Below, in pieces: positions 46,712 to 55,175 of a DNA stretch of 64,000 nt. This stretch comes from Agromyces sp. NDB4Y10. Lineage in GTDB: Bacteria > Actinomycetota > Actinomycetes > Actinomycetales > Microbacteriaceae. Where the stretch lies: positions 1 through 64,000 of the forward strand of contig NZ_LQGY01000005.1 of NCBI RefSeq assembly GCF_001620055.1. The letters are read 5' to 3'. The notes under the pieces are model-generated. The model did not search any database. It saw only the letters and a program-made list of their open reading frames with translations, and was not told where the DNA came from. A program made the translations under genes and the position numbers. How positions within the stretch are numbered: the stretch's first letter is position 1; each line of letters begins with the position of its first letter.

Positions 46712-47902
46712 ATGGCGGGAACTAGCGTGGCAACGAAGGTGAAGGTTCAAGAGATCGCCGTCTTCGGAGAGAGCGGAAGCGGCAAGACCGTCCTCTTGTC
46801 GTCGTTCTACGGCGGAACGCAGGAACCCTCGTTCAGAACCGGAAACTCGTATCGCGTGCTTGCGGACGACACGACTCAAGGCAATCGCCTGAAGCACAAC
46901 TACCTTCGTATGCGCAACGAGGCGGAAGCCCCGGAGACCACCAGGTTCCGGGCCGAACCGTACTCCTTCACCATCAAGCCGAAAGAGAACACCAATCCCG
47001 ACGCAGCCAAGGTTGCAGGAAGGAGCTTCGGTGCCCTGCGGCTTGTATGGCACGACTACCCCGGCGAGTGGTTCACAGAGGAGCCCAGTACCGATCAGGA
47101 AGCAAGTCGCCGAATCGACACGTTCCGCAAGCTGCTGAACTCCGACGTAGCGCTCGTGCTCGTGGATGGGCAGAAGCTCATCGACTACTCAGGCGAGGAG
47201 GAGCGCTACCTCAAGTCTCTATTCTGGGGAATTCGCGAAGGACTTGAGAAGCTCAAAGAAGACATCCTTGTCAACGGCGCCCTGATTGCACGGTTCCCTC
47301 GAATCTGGATCGTCGCGCTCTCCAAGGCCGACCTTCACCCATCCCTCACTGCGCAAGACTTCGAGGACCTCATCATCCAGAAAGCAGCCGGTGACCTCAC
47401 AGCGCTCCACGAGACAGTGAGGGCCTTTGTGCAAGTGCCAGCTGCCCTCTCTCTTGGCGAGGACTTCATGCTGTTGTCCTCGGCCAGGTTCGAACCGGGC
47501 AAGATCGAAGTCACAAAGAGGGTGGGCCTCAACCTCCTGCTCCCTGTTGCCACGATGCTGCCACTCGAACGGGTCGCTCAGTGGGTCGATAAGTTCGATG
47601 TTCCACTCAAGATGCTGGGCGGGCTCGCGAATCGAGCCGACGAATTCATGAAGGTACTTACAGTGAGGATTGCGCCGTTCGTCGCGAAGCTCATCGCTAA
47701 GATCCCGAAAGTCGGCCCAGCTCTTGCCCCGCTTACAGTCCCCGTGGTGATGTTCGCGGTGAAGCTGGGGAAGGAGAAGGTCGAGGAGCTTCACGCACAG
47801 GCCATAGCGGACAAGGACTACCTTGCAGCGACTATCACCCAATTCCGGCTCGACCTCGAGCACGGGGTGACGGAAGACGTCCTGGTCAAGAGCCCGTGGT
47901 AG
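46712..47902 (+). CDS. TRAFAC-type GTPase-like protein
   Basis: This protein has about 396 residues. A P-loop GESGSGKTVLL (about 19-29), a switch-like WHDYPGEWF (about 113, DxPG where GTPases have DxxG) and a base-recognition-like ALSKAD (about 201) point to a small GTPase-type fold of the TRAFAC clade. The C-terminal part has hydrophobic stretches (about 300-370) that may contact membrane. Similar proteins occur in bacterial conflict clusters as regulators of a linked effector; that role is inferred. GTG 46727 is an alternative start. A+T is visibly higher than in the host genes. Its end overlaps the next gene by seven bases. Confidence 0.78.
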   Translation: MAGTSVATKVKVQEIAVFGESGSGKTVLLSSFYGGTQEPSFRTGNSYRVLADDTTQGNRLKHNYLRMRNEAEAPETTRFRAEPYSFTIKPKENTNPDAAKVAGRSFGALRLVWHDYPGEWFTEEPSTDQEASRRIDTFRKLLNSDVALVLVDGQKLIDYSGEEERYLKSLFWGIREGLEKLKEDILVNGALIARFPRIWIVALSKADLHPSLTAQDFEDLIIQKAAGDLTALHETVRAFVQVPAALSLGEDFMLLSSARFEPGKIEVTKRVGLNLLLPVATMLPLERVAQWVDKFDVPLKMLGGLANRADEFMKVLTVRIAPFVAKLIAKIPKVGPALAPLTVPVVMFAVKLGKEKVEELHAQAIADKDYLAATITQFRLDLEHGVTEDVLVKSPW

Positions 47903-48267
47903 ATCTCATATGGGCGACAAGAGGTCGCACGTGGGGCTTTCGTTTCCTACTTGACGGCGGCATGCCAAATGCCCTCGCATCGTACGAGAGTGCATTCGTC
48001 GGGGCAGAGAACGAAGCTACGCTCTGTCGCCGAAGTGGCGCCCGAGTTGCCTTGCGCTTTCCCGACCCTTTGCGGCGCGCGGATAGCGCTGGCCGAACCA
48101 TCCCACACGACTTCGTGATCATGGGTTCTGCTGCCACGCACCTTGGGTCAGTTGAGGATGGCGTCCGCGAGATCTGGCCGATTGTCGCGGAGGTCTACGC
48201 AGACGTCTGGGATGGCGAGACACCACCCTCAATTTCCTCGATTCGATCGACGATCGCGACGGGGTGA
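47896..48267 (+). CDS. Small protein coupled to the GTPase
   Basis: This 123-residue protein starts at GTG 47896 inside the end of the GTPase gene, so it is probably co-translated. No domain was recognised. It contains WGFRFLLDGGMP near the start and mixed alpha/beta sequence, with no membrane segment. The base composition matches the GTPase gene rather than the host. It is probably the functional partner of the GTPase. It marks the right end of the island. Confidence 0.65.
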   Translation: MVDLIWATRGRTWGFRFLLDGGMPNALASYESAFVGAENEATLCRRSGARVALRFPDPLRRADSAGRTIPHDFVIMGSAATHLGSVEDGVREIWPIVAEVYADVWDGETPPSISSIRSTIATG

Positions 48268-48308
48268 CCTAGCCCACCGATCGGCAGGAACGAGCGCAGA
48301 GGAGCGCC

Positions 48309-49364
48309 ATGACCAACGCATCCATCCGCTTCACCGACCTCCTCGGCATCCGCCACCCGATCGTGCTTGGCCCGTTCGGCGGGCTCTCATCGGTCGAGCT
48401 CACCGCGACCGTGAGCGAGCTCGGCGGCCTCGGCTCGTACGGGCTCTACGGGTACGACGCCGACCGCATCCGCGAGACGGGTGCCGCGATCAGGGCGGCG
48501 ACGGACGGACCGTTCGCGCTCAACCTGTGGCTGCCGATGGCGACGGATGCCGCGCCCGAGCCCGGCGCGTTCGAGCGTGCCGTGGCATCCGCTCGCCCGT
48601 TCTTCGACGAGCTCGGGGTGCCGGCGCCGGAGTCGCCGCCGCAGCGGTTCCTGCCGACGTTCGAGGAGCAGTGGGCGGCCGTGCTCGAGGTGCGGCCCGC
48701 GGTGGCGAGCTTCGTGTTCGGGGTGCCGCCGGCGCACGTGGTCGAGAGCGCTCGGGAGCGCGGCATCCGTCTGGTGGGCACGGCGACCACGGTCGAGGAG
48801 GCGGTCGCGCTGCAGGACGGCGGAGTCGACGCGATCGTCGCGACCGGGATCGAGGCGGGTGGGCACCGGGTCGCGTTCCTGCGCGAGCCGGAGCAGGCGC
48901 TCGTCGGGTCGATGTCGCTCATCCCGCAGGTCGTCGACGCGGTCGAGGTGCCCGTGATCGCTGCGGGTGGGATCGCCGACCGGCGCGGCGTCGCGGCCGC
49001 GCTCGCGCTCGGCGCGGCGGGCTTGCAGGTCGGCACGGCGTTCCTGCGCACGCGGCAGTCCGCGACGACGGCTGCCCACCGCGACGCGATCGCGCGAACC
49101 TCTGCCGAAGACACGGTGCTGACGCGCGTGATGAGCGGGCGGCTCGCGCGCGGCGCGGCCAATCGGGCGGTGCGAGAACTGACCGCGGCCGGAGGCACTG
49201 CGCCGTTCCCGATGCAGAACTGGATCACGGGCCGCTTCCGCGCCGAGGCCGCGCGGGTCGGGCGCGGCGACCTGCAGGGGCTGTGGATGGGACAGTCGGG
49301 GCGACTCGCGGTGCGCGAGGATGCGGGCGAGGTGTTCGCCGAGCTGGTCGCCGGGATCAGGTAG
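48309..49364 (+). CDS. Nitronate monooxygenase-like flavoprotein
   Basis: This 351-residue TIM-barrel protein of the NPD/2-nitropropane dioxygenase family starts with LLGIRHPIVLGPFGGLSS. It has the FMN-phosphate-binding elements GIEAGGHR (about 180) and VIAAGGIADRRGVAAALALGAAGLQVGTAFL (from about 218, two segments). The family oxidises alkyl nitronates such as propionate-3-nitronate or acts as related NADH:quinone reductases. The host-like codon use and frequent GGATGCC words show that host DNA resumes here. ATG 48309 follows GGAGCGCC. Confidence 0.9.
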   Translation: MTNASIRFTDLLGIRHPIVLGPFGGLSSVELTATVSELGGLGSYGLYGYDADRIRETGAAIRAATDGPFALNLWLPMATDAAPEPGAFERAVASARPFFDELGVPAPESPPQRFLPTFEEQWAAVLEVRPAVASFVFGVPPAHVVESARERGIRLVGTATTVEEAVALQDGGVDAIVATGIEAGGHRVAFLREPEQALVGSMSLIPQVVDAVEVPVIAAGGIADRRGVAAALALGAAGLQVGTAFLRTRQSATTAAHRDAIARTSAEDTVLTRVMSGRLARGAANRAVRELTAAGGTAPFPMQNWITGRFRAEAARVGRGDLQGLWMGQSGRLAVREDAGEVFAELVAGIR

Positions 49365-49429
49365 CCGCGCCCACAGGCTCGGGTGCCCGCACTTCCCCAC
49401 GCTGAGGCGGCCGAGAGGAGAATGGGCTC

Positions 49430-49579
49430 GTGGAGCAGCGCGACGCGGCATCCGACGCCGAAAGCGCCCCGGGCGTGGCGACGGGCGCGGTCTGCTGGCT
49501 CGCCGCGACCTGCGTCGAGTGCGGAGCGCTTGTCGAGGGCGGCACCTGCTGGAACTGCGGGACCCGCCGCTCGGAGTGA
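49430..49579 (+). CDS. 49-residue zinc-ribbon protein
   Basis: I found this small gene by reading the gap between the flavoprotein and the transporter. GTG 49430 follows GAGAGGAG by nine bases. The last part contains ATCVECGALVEGG then TCWNCGTRRSE, two CxxC knuckles 13 residues apart, so it should bind one zinc ion. The function is unknown; it might be a small nucleic-acid or ribosome-associated protein. The codon use fits the host. Confidence 0.6.
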   Translation: MEQRDAASDAESAPGVATGAVCWLAATCVECGALVEGGTCWNCGTRRSE

Positions 49580-49670
49580 AGCGCGGTCGACGCCGCGACC
49601 GATCAGGGACCCTCAAGTCCAAGCCCAGAATCCCGATGCGGCCACCGCCCGCGCCCACTAACGTCGACTC

Positions 49671-51260
49671 ATGGTCGACCCGATCGTCGCGACGTTCGTC
49701 ATCCTGGCGCTCGCGATGGTCGGGTTCGTGAGCGGCCGCGTCCCGATCGCGCTCGTCGCCGTCGGCGTGGCCCTCGCGCTGTGGGCGACCGGCGTGATCA
49801 CCCTCCCGCAGGCGCTCGCCGGGTTCGGCGATTCGACGGTCATCTTCATCGCGACGCTGTTCGTCGTGAGCGAGGCACTGGATGCCACGGGTGTGACTGC
49901 ATGGGCCGGTCAACAGGTCATCGGCCGGGCCGGCACCGGCCGGCGGCAGCTCACCGTCGTCGTCGCGTTGATGGTGGCGGTGCTGACCGCGTTCATCAGC
50001 CTGAACGGCGCCGTCGCCGCGCTGCTGCCCGTGGTGGTCGTCGTGGCGCTCAACGCGGGCATCGCCCCGTCGCGACTGCTGCTCCCGCTCGCCTTCTCGT
50101 CGCACGCCGGGTCGTTGCTCGCGCTGACCGGCACCCCGGTGAACGTGCTCGTGTCGGATGCCGCGGCCAACGCCGGCGGCGAGCGGTTCGGGTACTTCGA
50201 GTTCGCTTTGGCCGGCCTCCCGCTGCTGGCGATCACCGTCGCGATCCTCGTCACGTTCGGCGACCGGCTCCTGCCCGACCGGAAGGCCGACCAGCTCGAC
50301 ACCGCACCCGCCGACCCCGAAGCCATGGCCCGGGAGTTCCGCCGCAGCTACGACCTGACCCACGACACCGGCACGTTCTACACGCCCGACGAAGGCGTCG
50401 CCGAGGTGATGATCACCCCGCGGTCGGAGTACATCGGGCGCAAGGTGTTCCCGGGCATGACCACGCTGCGCGAGAACCTCGTGATCATCGCGATCAAGCG
50501 GAACGGGGAGCGACATCCATCGGGAAGCGACGACGACGAACCCGAGGCGCTGCGCCCCGGCGACTCGCTCCTCGTGCGCGGCCCGTGGGATGCGCTCGAG
50601 CGGTACGTGCGCCTGCCCGGCGTCATCCCGGTCACCGAGCCGCAGTCGCTGCGCCGGGCCGTGCCGCTCGGGCGCGGCGCCCGGCGCGCCATCGCCGTCC
50701 TCGTCGCCATGGTCGTGCTGCTCGCGTCGGGGCTCGTGCCGGCCGTCGTCGCCGGCCTCCTCGCGGCGGGCGCGCTCGTGCTCCTGCGCGTGCTCGACCT
50801 GCCGCAGGTGTGGCGCTCCATCCAGTGGAGCACGGTCGTGCTCATCGCCGGGCTGATCCCCCTGTCGACCGCGTTCATCGAGACCGGCGCCGCAGAACTC
50901 GTCGCCGGCTGGCTGCTTGACCTCGTCGGCACGGCGAGTCCGCACCTCGCACTGCTGGCGATCTGCCTGCTCACGCTCCTGCTCGGGCAGGTGATCAGCA
51001 ATGCAGCCACGGTGCTCGTCATGATCCCGATCGCCCTTTCCGTCGCGGCCACCCTGGATGCCTCGGTGCAGCCGTTCATGATGGCGCTCACCGTCGTCGG
51101 CGCGGCTGCCTTCTTCACCCCGATCGCCACGCCCGTGAACCTCATGGTGCTCGAGCCCGGCGGGTACAAGTTCGGCGACTACTGGCGCCTCGGCACCCCG
51201 CTCGCCCTCGCCTACGTGGTCATCGCGGTGCTGTGGGTTCCGGTCATCTGGCCGTTCTGA
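49671..51260 (+). CDS. SLC13/DASS-type transporter with cytoplasmic TrkA-C domain
   Basis: This 529-residue membrane protein has about 11 hydrophobic segments. The transport signature AGSLLALTGTPVNVL (about 145) and its repeat ATPVNLMVLEPGGYKFGDYW (about 485) are the SNT-like motifs of divalent anion/sodium symporters. Between about 225 and 325 lies an RCK_C/TrkA-C domain (VMITPRSEYIGRKVFPG to DSLLVRGPWDALER), typical of the actinobacterial branch. The likely substrates are dicarboxylates, sulfate or similar anions. It is probably monocistronic. Confidence 0.92.
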   Translation: MVDPIVATFVILALAMVGFVSGRVPIALVAVGVALALWATGVITLPQALAGFGDSTVIFIATLFVVSEALDATGVTAWAGQQVIGRAGTGRRQLTVVVALMVAVLTAFISLNGAVAALLPVVVVVALNAGIAPSRLLLPLAFSSHAGSLLALTGTPVNVLVSDAAANAGGERFGYFEFALAGLPLLAITVAILVTFGDRLLPDRKADQLDTAPADPEAMAREFRRSYDLTHDTGTFYTPDEGVAEVMITPRSEYIGRKVFPGMTTLRENLVIIAIKRNGERHPSGSDDDEPEALRPGDSLLVRGPWDALERYVRLPGVIPVTEPQSLRRAVPLGRGARRAIAVLVAMVVLLASGLVPAVVAGLLAAGALVLLRVLDLPQVWRSIQWSTVVLIAGLIPLSTAFIETGAAELVAGWLLDLVGTASPHLALLAICLLTLLLGQVISNAATVLVMIPIALSVAATLDASVQPFMMALTVVGAAAFFTPIATPVNLMVLEPGGYKFGDYWRLGTPLALAYVVIAVLWVPVIWPF

Positions 51261-51274
51261 GCCGGCTCGGCCGT

Positions 51275-52531
51275 TCAGGATGCCGCAGCGACGCGCCCCG
51301 TGGCACGGAACGCCTCCACGTCGCGGCGCGCCAGATCGACGGCCTCGCTCGCGAGGGACGCGACGCGACGCGCCATCGCCAGCACGCGGGCGCCGTGGTC
51401 CGCGTCGATCACCGCGACCGTCTCGGTGGGGGTGCCGAGGCAGTGGGCCAAGGCGGTGCGGATGCGCTCGGACTCCGCCAGGCGCGTGAGGGCTTCAGCG
51501 CCGATCCAGCCGGGGTGGCCGGCGATCGCGTCGCGCGCGGCGTCGAGGCGACGGTCGGCGTCCTCGATCGCGTGGTGCACGTGATGCGGGTGGTGCACGG
51601 ATGCCGCGGGCGACGTCGCGCGTTCGCGGGCCGGCGCGAGCGCGGCATCCAGGGCGGCATGCGCCTCGCGCACGCGAGCCAGGTGCGCGAACGGGTCGGT
51701 GTTGACGCCCACCGCAGGCAGGTCGGCGAGTGCGGCCCGCAGCTCGGCGACCGCCTCGGCCACCCGGTACGGATGCGGCTCGCCGGGCACCGCGGCGAGC
51801 GCCCGACGGGCCTCGTCGACGGCGCCGGCGAGCGACGCTTCGGCGCGCAGCGCCTCGACCTCGAAGTCGTCCATGGCGTCGAGCAGCGCAGCGGCCCGAT
51901 GCACGGCGGCAGCGGATGCCTCGAGCGCGACGCTCGCCGGATCCAACTGTCCGGCGGCCCGCCGCCGGGCGGCCACGGCGACGCCATGCTCGGCGAACGC
52001 CAGCAGCTGCTCGGCTTCGGCCGCGTTGGCGGCGACCGGCGCGAGCGCCGACCGCGCGTAGCGGGCGGCCAGCCGCTCGAGCGTGTCGCGCGCGTGCGGG
52101 AGGCGGGCACGCAGGCGTTCGGCGTCGGCGTGCACCGTGGCGAAGACCTCGGGCGCGCGTCGCAGCCGCGCAGCGGCCTCGGCGACGGCCGCCGTGTGCT
52201 CGGCGAGCACGCGCTCGACCGACTCGCACAGCTCGATCACCCGCAGCGAGCGCGCTCGCACCTCCGCCGACGACCCGGGACCCCCATCCCGGTTCCGTCG
52301 GTTCAGGCGGAACGCCTCGCTCAGGCTCCGGCGGGCCACCTCGAGGGCGGCGCCGAGCCGGGCGGCGGCATCCGCTCCCACTTCCGCCTCGGCGAAGCCG
52401 AGTTCCTCGGCGACCGCGCGGATGCGCTCGTCGGCGGCGAACAGGGCCGATCCGGCCCGCTTCGCCAGCTCGGCGTCGTGGACCTCGGTGTCGCGCGCAC
52501 TCCCTCGGCGGCTGACCCGGAACCCGGCCAT
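51275..52531 (-). CDS. Coiled-coil paralogue of the TPM-protein tail, copy B
   Basis: This 418-residue, almost fully helical, Ala/Arg/Glu-rich protein is closely similar to the gene just upstream (52614-53975), from the start MAGF to VNTDPF, HHAI(E/D)DADR and (P/R)GWIGA. It lacks that copy's Gly-rich tail. The sequence recalls the C-terminal coiled-coil region of actinobacterial TPM-domain membrane proteins, but the TPM domain and signal peptide are absent. It arose by tandem duplication and has diverged. It probably forms scaffolds or oligomers; the role is unknown. Confidence 0.78.
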   Translation of the reverse strand: MAGFRVSRRGSARDTEVHDAELAKRAGSALFAADERIRAVAEELGFAEAEVGADAAARLGAALEVARRSLSEAFRLNRRNRDGGPGSSAEVRARSLRVIELCESVERVLAEHTAAVAEAAARLRRAPEVFATVHADAERLRARLPHARDTLERLAARYARSALAPVAANAAEAEQLLAFAEHGVAVAARRRAAGQLDPASVALEASAAAVHRAAALLDAMDDFEVEALRAEASLAGAVDEARRALAAVPGEPHPYRVAEAVAELRAALADLPAVGVNTDPFAHLARVREAHAALDAALAPARERATSPAASVHHPHHVHHAIEDADRRLDAARDAIAGHPGWIGAEALTRLAESERIRTALAHCLGTPTETVAVIDADHGARVLAMARRVASLASEAVDLARRDVEAFRATGRVAAAS

Positions 52532-52613
52532 AGTCCATGGTAGGCGCGCGCATCTGCGCGCGCCATGGGATCAGGACGGGCGCCGGCCCAGCGGCATCCG
52601 CTCGCCGCCGACG

Positions 52614-53975
52614 TCAGTCGAAGATGCCGTCGAGGATGCTGCCGATGACGAGGCCGCCGAGGATGCCGCCCATCATGTCGCCGCCACCGCCGCCGCGGCG
52701 GCCGCCACCCCAGCCGGGCCCGCCGGGGCCGCCCCACTGGTCGTACCCCTGCGGGCGCGAGGAGTCGATGTCGCGCCGCGCGAGGTGCAGCGCCTCCCCC
52801 GCGAGCTGCGCCGCGCGGCGGGCCATGAGCATCGCCTGCTCGCGGTGGTCCTCGTCGATGACGCTCGCGGTCGCCGCGGGCGTGCCGAGGAAGCGGTCGA
52901 GGTCGAGGCGGGTGCGCTCGGCCTCGGCGAGTCGGGTGCGCGCGTCGGCGCCGATCCAGCCGCGGTGGCCGGCGATGACGTCGCGGGCGACGGCGAGCTG
53001 TCGGTCGGCGTCGTCGATCGCGTGGTGCACGCGGTCGAGCGGCGGGATGGGACGCGCGGCACGTTCGCGAGCGGCGGCGATCGCGGCATCCAGCCCCGCA
53101 TTCGCCTCGCGCAGGCGGTCGAGGTGCGTGAACGGGTCGGTGTTGACGCCCGCGGCCGGCAGCGCGGCGAGCGCCGCCTGCAGCTCGCCGATGGCCTTCG
53201 CGACGCCGGGCGAGTGCGGCTCCCTCAGGGCGACGGCGATGTCGCCGCGCGAGTCCTCGACGATCGCCGCGAGCGTCGACTCGGCCCGCAGCGCCTCCAC
53301 CTCGAACGTCTCGACCGCGTCGAGCAGGGTCGCCGCGCGACGCACCGACTCGACGGATGCCTCGATCGCGAGGTTCGCCTGCTCCCGCTGCCCCGCTTCG
53401 CGGCGCCGCTCCGCGACGCCGACGCCGTGCTCGGCGAACCCGAGCAGTTGCTCCGCCTCGGCCGGGTTCGCCTCCACCTGCGCGAGCGCCTCGGGCGCGT
53501 ACCGGGCGGCGAGCCGCTCGACCGTGTCGCGCGCGATCGGGAGGCGTTCGCGGAGGAGCGCGACATCCCCCCTCACCCCGGCGATGATCTCGGGGGCGCG
53601 CCGGGCCCGCGCGATGCGCTCGGCGAGCGCCGACGTCTGGTCGTCGATGACGTCCTCGGCCCACTCGCACAGCTGCACGATGCGCGCGTTACGGGTGCGC
53701 AGCTCTTCGCGGGTGTCGGGGATCTCGTCGTGGTTCAGCTGGTGCAGGTGGAACGCCTCGCTGAGGTGCGTGCGCACGGTCGTGAGCGCCTGGGTCAGCG
53801 GCTTGGTCGCGTCGGCGCCGAGCTCGGCCTCGGCGAACACGAGCTCGTCGGAGGTCACGCGGATGCGCTCATCGGCGGCGACCAGCGCCGACCGGGCGCG
53901 CTTGGCCAGGTCGGCGTCCTGCGCGTCGAGCTCCTGCTGCTCTTCCCGTTTGCGCTTGCCCCAGAACCCGGCCAT
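52614..53975 (-). CDS. Coiled-coil protein resembling the TPM-protein tail, copy A
   Basis: This 453-residue helical protein ends in a Gly-rich segment and a hydrophobic tail (GGGGGDMMGGILGGLVIGS). That ending is the one usual for TPM-domain proteins of actinobacteria, although no TPM domain precedes it. Residues about 10-400 are long helices with repeated Ala-Glu-Arg patterns. Copy B lies 82 bases downstream on the same strand and probably shares its transcript. The start ATG 53975 gives MAGFWGKRKREEQQ. Confidence 0.8.
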   Translation of the reverse strand: MAGFWGKRKREEQQELDAQDADLAKRARSALVAADERIRVTSDELVFAEAELGADATKPLTQALTTVRTHLSEAFHLHQLNHDEIPDTREELRTRNARIVQLCEWAEDVIDDQTSALAERIARARRAPEIIAGVRGDVALLRERLPIARDTVERLAARYAPEALAQVEANPAEAEQLLGFAEHGVGVAERRREAGQREQANLAIEASVESVRRAATLLDAVETFEVEALRAESTLAAIVEDSRGDIAVALREPHSPGVAKAIGELQAALAALPAAGVNTDPFTHLDRLREANAGLDAAIAAARERAARPIPPLDRVHHAIDDADRQLAVARDVIAGHRGWIGADARTRLAEAERTRLDLDRFLGTPAATASVIDEDHREQAMLMARRAAQLAGEALHLARRDIDSSRPQGYDQWGGPGGPGWGGGRRGGGGGDMMGGILGGLVIGSILDGIFD

Positions 53976-54139
53976 GTGACGATCCTACGGTCGGCGGATC
54001 GGGGCGCTGCTGGGAGCGCGCCCCAAGGCAGGGGCATCCGTGGTCCTCTTTCTCCACAGCGCCGAACTCGGACAACTGCTCGGGAGGAACGGGCGCGTGA
54101 AGCCGGACCGAGGCTGTGCCGCCGATCGCGACCCGATCG

Positions 54140-54514
54140 TCAGTGCTGCAGCACCGCCCAGGCGAGAAGACTGTCGATGCGCCGAATATCCGCGCCCTTG
54201 GTGAGCTTGACCTTGATATGGCCGGCTCGGGTCCAGAGCTCAACCTCCGCGTCGCGATCCAGCAGCCCGCCGGCGTTCTCGGTGGACCACATGTTGATCG
54301 AGCTGTACGGAAGCGAGTAGATCTCGACCTTCTTGCCGGTAATCCCCTGCGCGTCGCGGACGATAAGGCGCTTGGTCGTGAAGGTTGCCGAGTCCCGGAA
54401 GGTCTTGAAGGAGGCGACGGCCTCCTCACCTTGGACCAGGAGCGCCTGCACGTCAGCCGGAATGGGAATCTCGTTCTGTAGGGTCCACGAGAGAATCGCA
54501 GCGGTCTCGGTCAT
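54140..54514 (-). CDS. Bacterial PH-domain protein
   Basis: This 124-residue protein starts at ATG 54514 behind AAAGGAG. It reads as a single bacterial PH domain: EEAVASFKTFRDSATFTTKRLIVRD in two strands, then VEIYSLPYSSINMWSTE, then EVELWTRAGHIKVKL, and a final helix ADIRRIDSLLAW. Such stand-alone domains form oligomeric rings in some bacteria; the cellular role here is unknown. Confidence 0.88.
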   Translation of the reverse strand: MTETAAILSWTLQNEIPIPADVQALLVQGEEAVASFKTFRDSATFTTKRLIVRDAQGITGKKVEIYSLPYSSINMWSTENAGGLLDRDAEVELWTRAGHIKVKLTKGADIRRIDSLLAWAVLQH

Positions 54515-54563
54515 GTCGGCTCCTTTGCATCGGGTTCAGCTCCGAAGCCTAGTGAGCCCGCGG

Positions 54564-54998
54564 CTAGACGGTTCCCTCCGGCGGCCAGACCCCGATGATG
54601 AGGCCCATCACGGCCACCGTGACGAGCTCGTGCCCGATGTTCATCGTGGTGAGCGCCGAGGGCCGGCCCTCGAACGCGTCGTGCGTGATGAACCGCGCCG
54701 CGGTGAAGCCCGCCCACAGGATGAACGCCGTGAACATCGCCGCCATCAGGTAGCTGCCGCCGTAGAAGTGCCACGCGATGGTCGACGCGCCCGCGAGCAC
54801 CCACGCGGTCACGAAGCTGACGAGCACGGTGACCACGATCGGGCCGACGGCACTCGAACCGGGCCGGTCCATGTCGACGTTCGCGAGCTTCGACCAGCGC
54901 GTGCCGAACACGCCTTTCGCGTACCAGATCGTGCCGACGACCATGCTCGACAGCGTCGCCAGCAGCACCGCCCAGTAGTTGATCTCGGGGACCGTCAT
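54564..54998 (-). CDS. DUF1761 membrane protein
   Basis: This 144-residue protein has four membrane helices (about 8-26, 50-70, 80-100 and 122-138) and the family's opening pattern INYWAVLLATLSSMVVGTIWY followed by FGTRW. DUF1761 proteins have no assigned function. ATG 54998 follows GAGGCGGAG. It lies 49 bases upstream of the PH-domain gene on the same strand and could be co-transcribed with it. Confidence 0.85.
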   Translation of the reverse strand: MTVPEINYWAVLLATLSSMVVGTIWYAKGVFGTRWSKLANVDMDRPGSSAVGPIVVTVLVSFVTAWVLAGASTIAWHFYGGSYLMAAMFTAFILWAGFTAARFITHDAFEGRPSALTTMNIGHELVTVAVMGLIIGVWPPEGTV

Positions 54999-55114
54999 CT
55001 CCGCCTCCTCGCCGCGACCGAGGTCGCTTGACCAGGCGCTGCAGTCCGCAGCGCACGAGGTGTTGCTGGCCGCGAGCGTACTCCTCCCGCGGTGCCCGTG
55101 GGGGCGCAGCGCGC

Positions 55115-55149
55115 CGGATGCCGCGTGCCGCGCCGTGCCGCGGCATCCG
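55115..55149. other. Hairpin built from GGATGCC and its complement upstream of ppk2
   Basis: The perfect 11-base arms CGGATGCCGCG (55115-55125) and CGCGGCATCCG (55139-55149) flank a 13-base loop, 26 bases before the ppk2 start. It may lie in the 5' leader and affect expression, or be another use of the genome word in an intergenic dyad. Confidence 0.45.
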
Positions 55150-55175
55150 TTCTAGGCTCTGGTCAGGGGTGCCCG

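Noticed and set aside
13500-48300. Integrative element with integrase and att sites
   Set aside because: I saw no integrase, transposase, tRNA gene or convincing direct repeats at the two edges.
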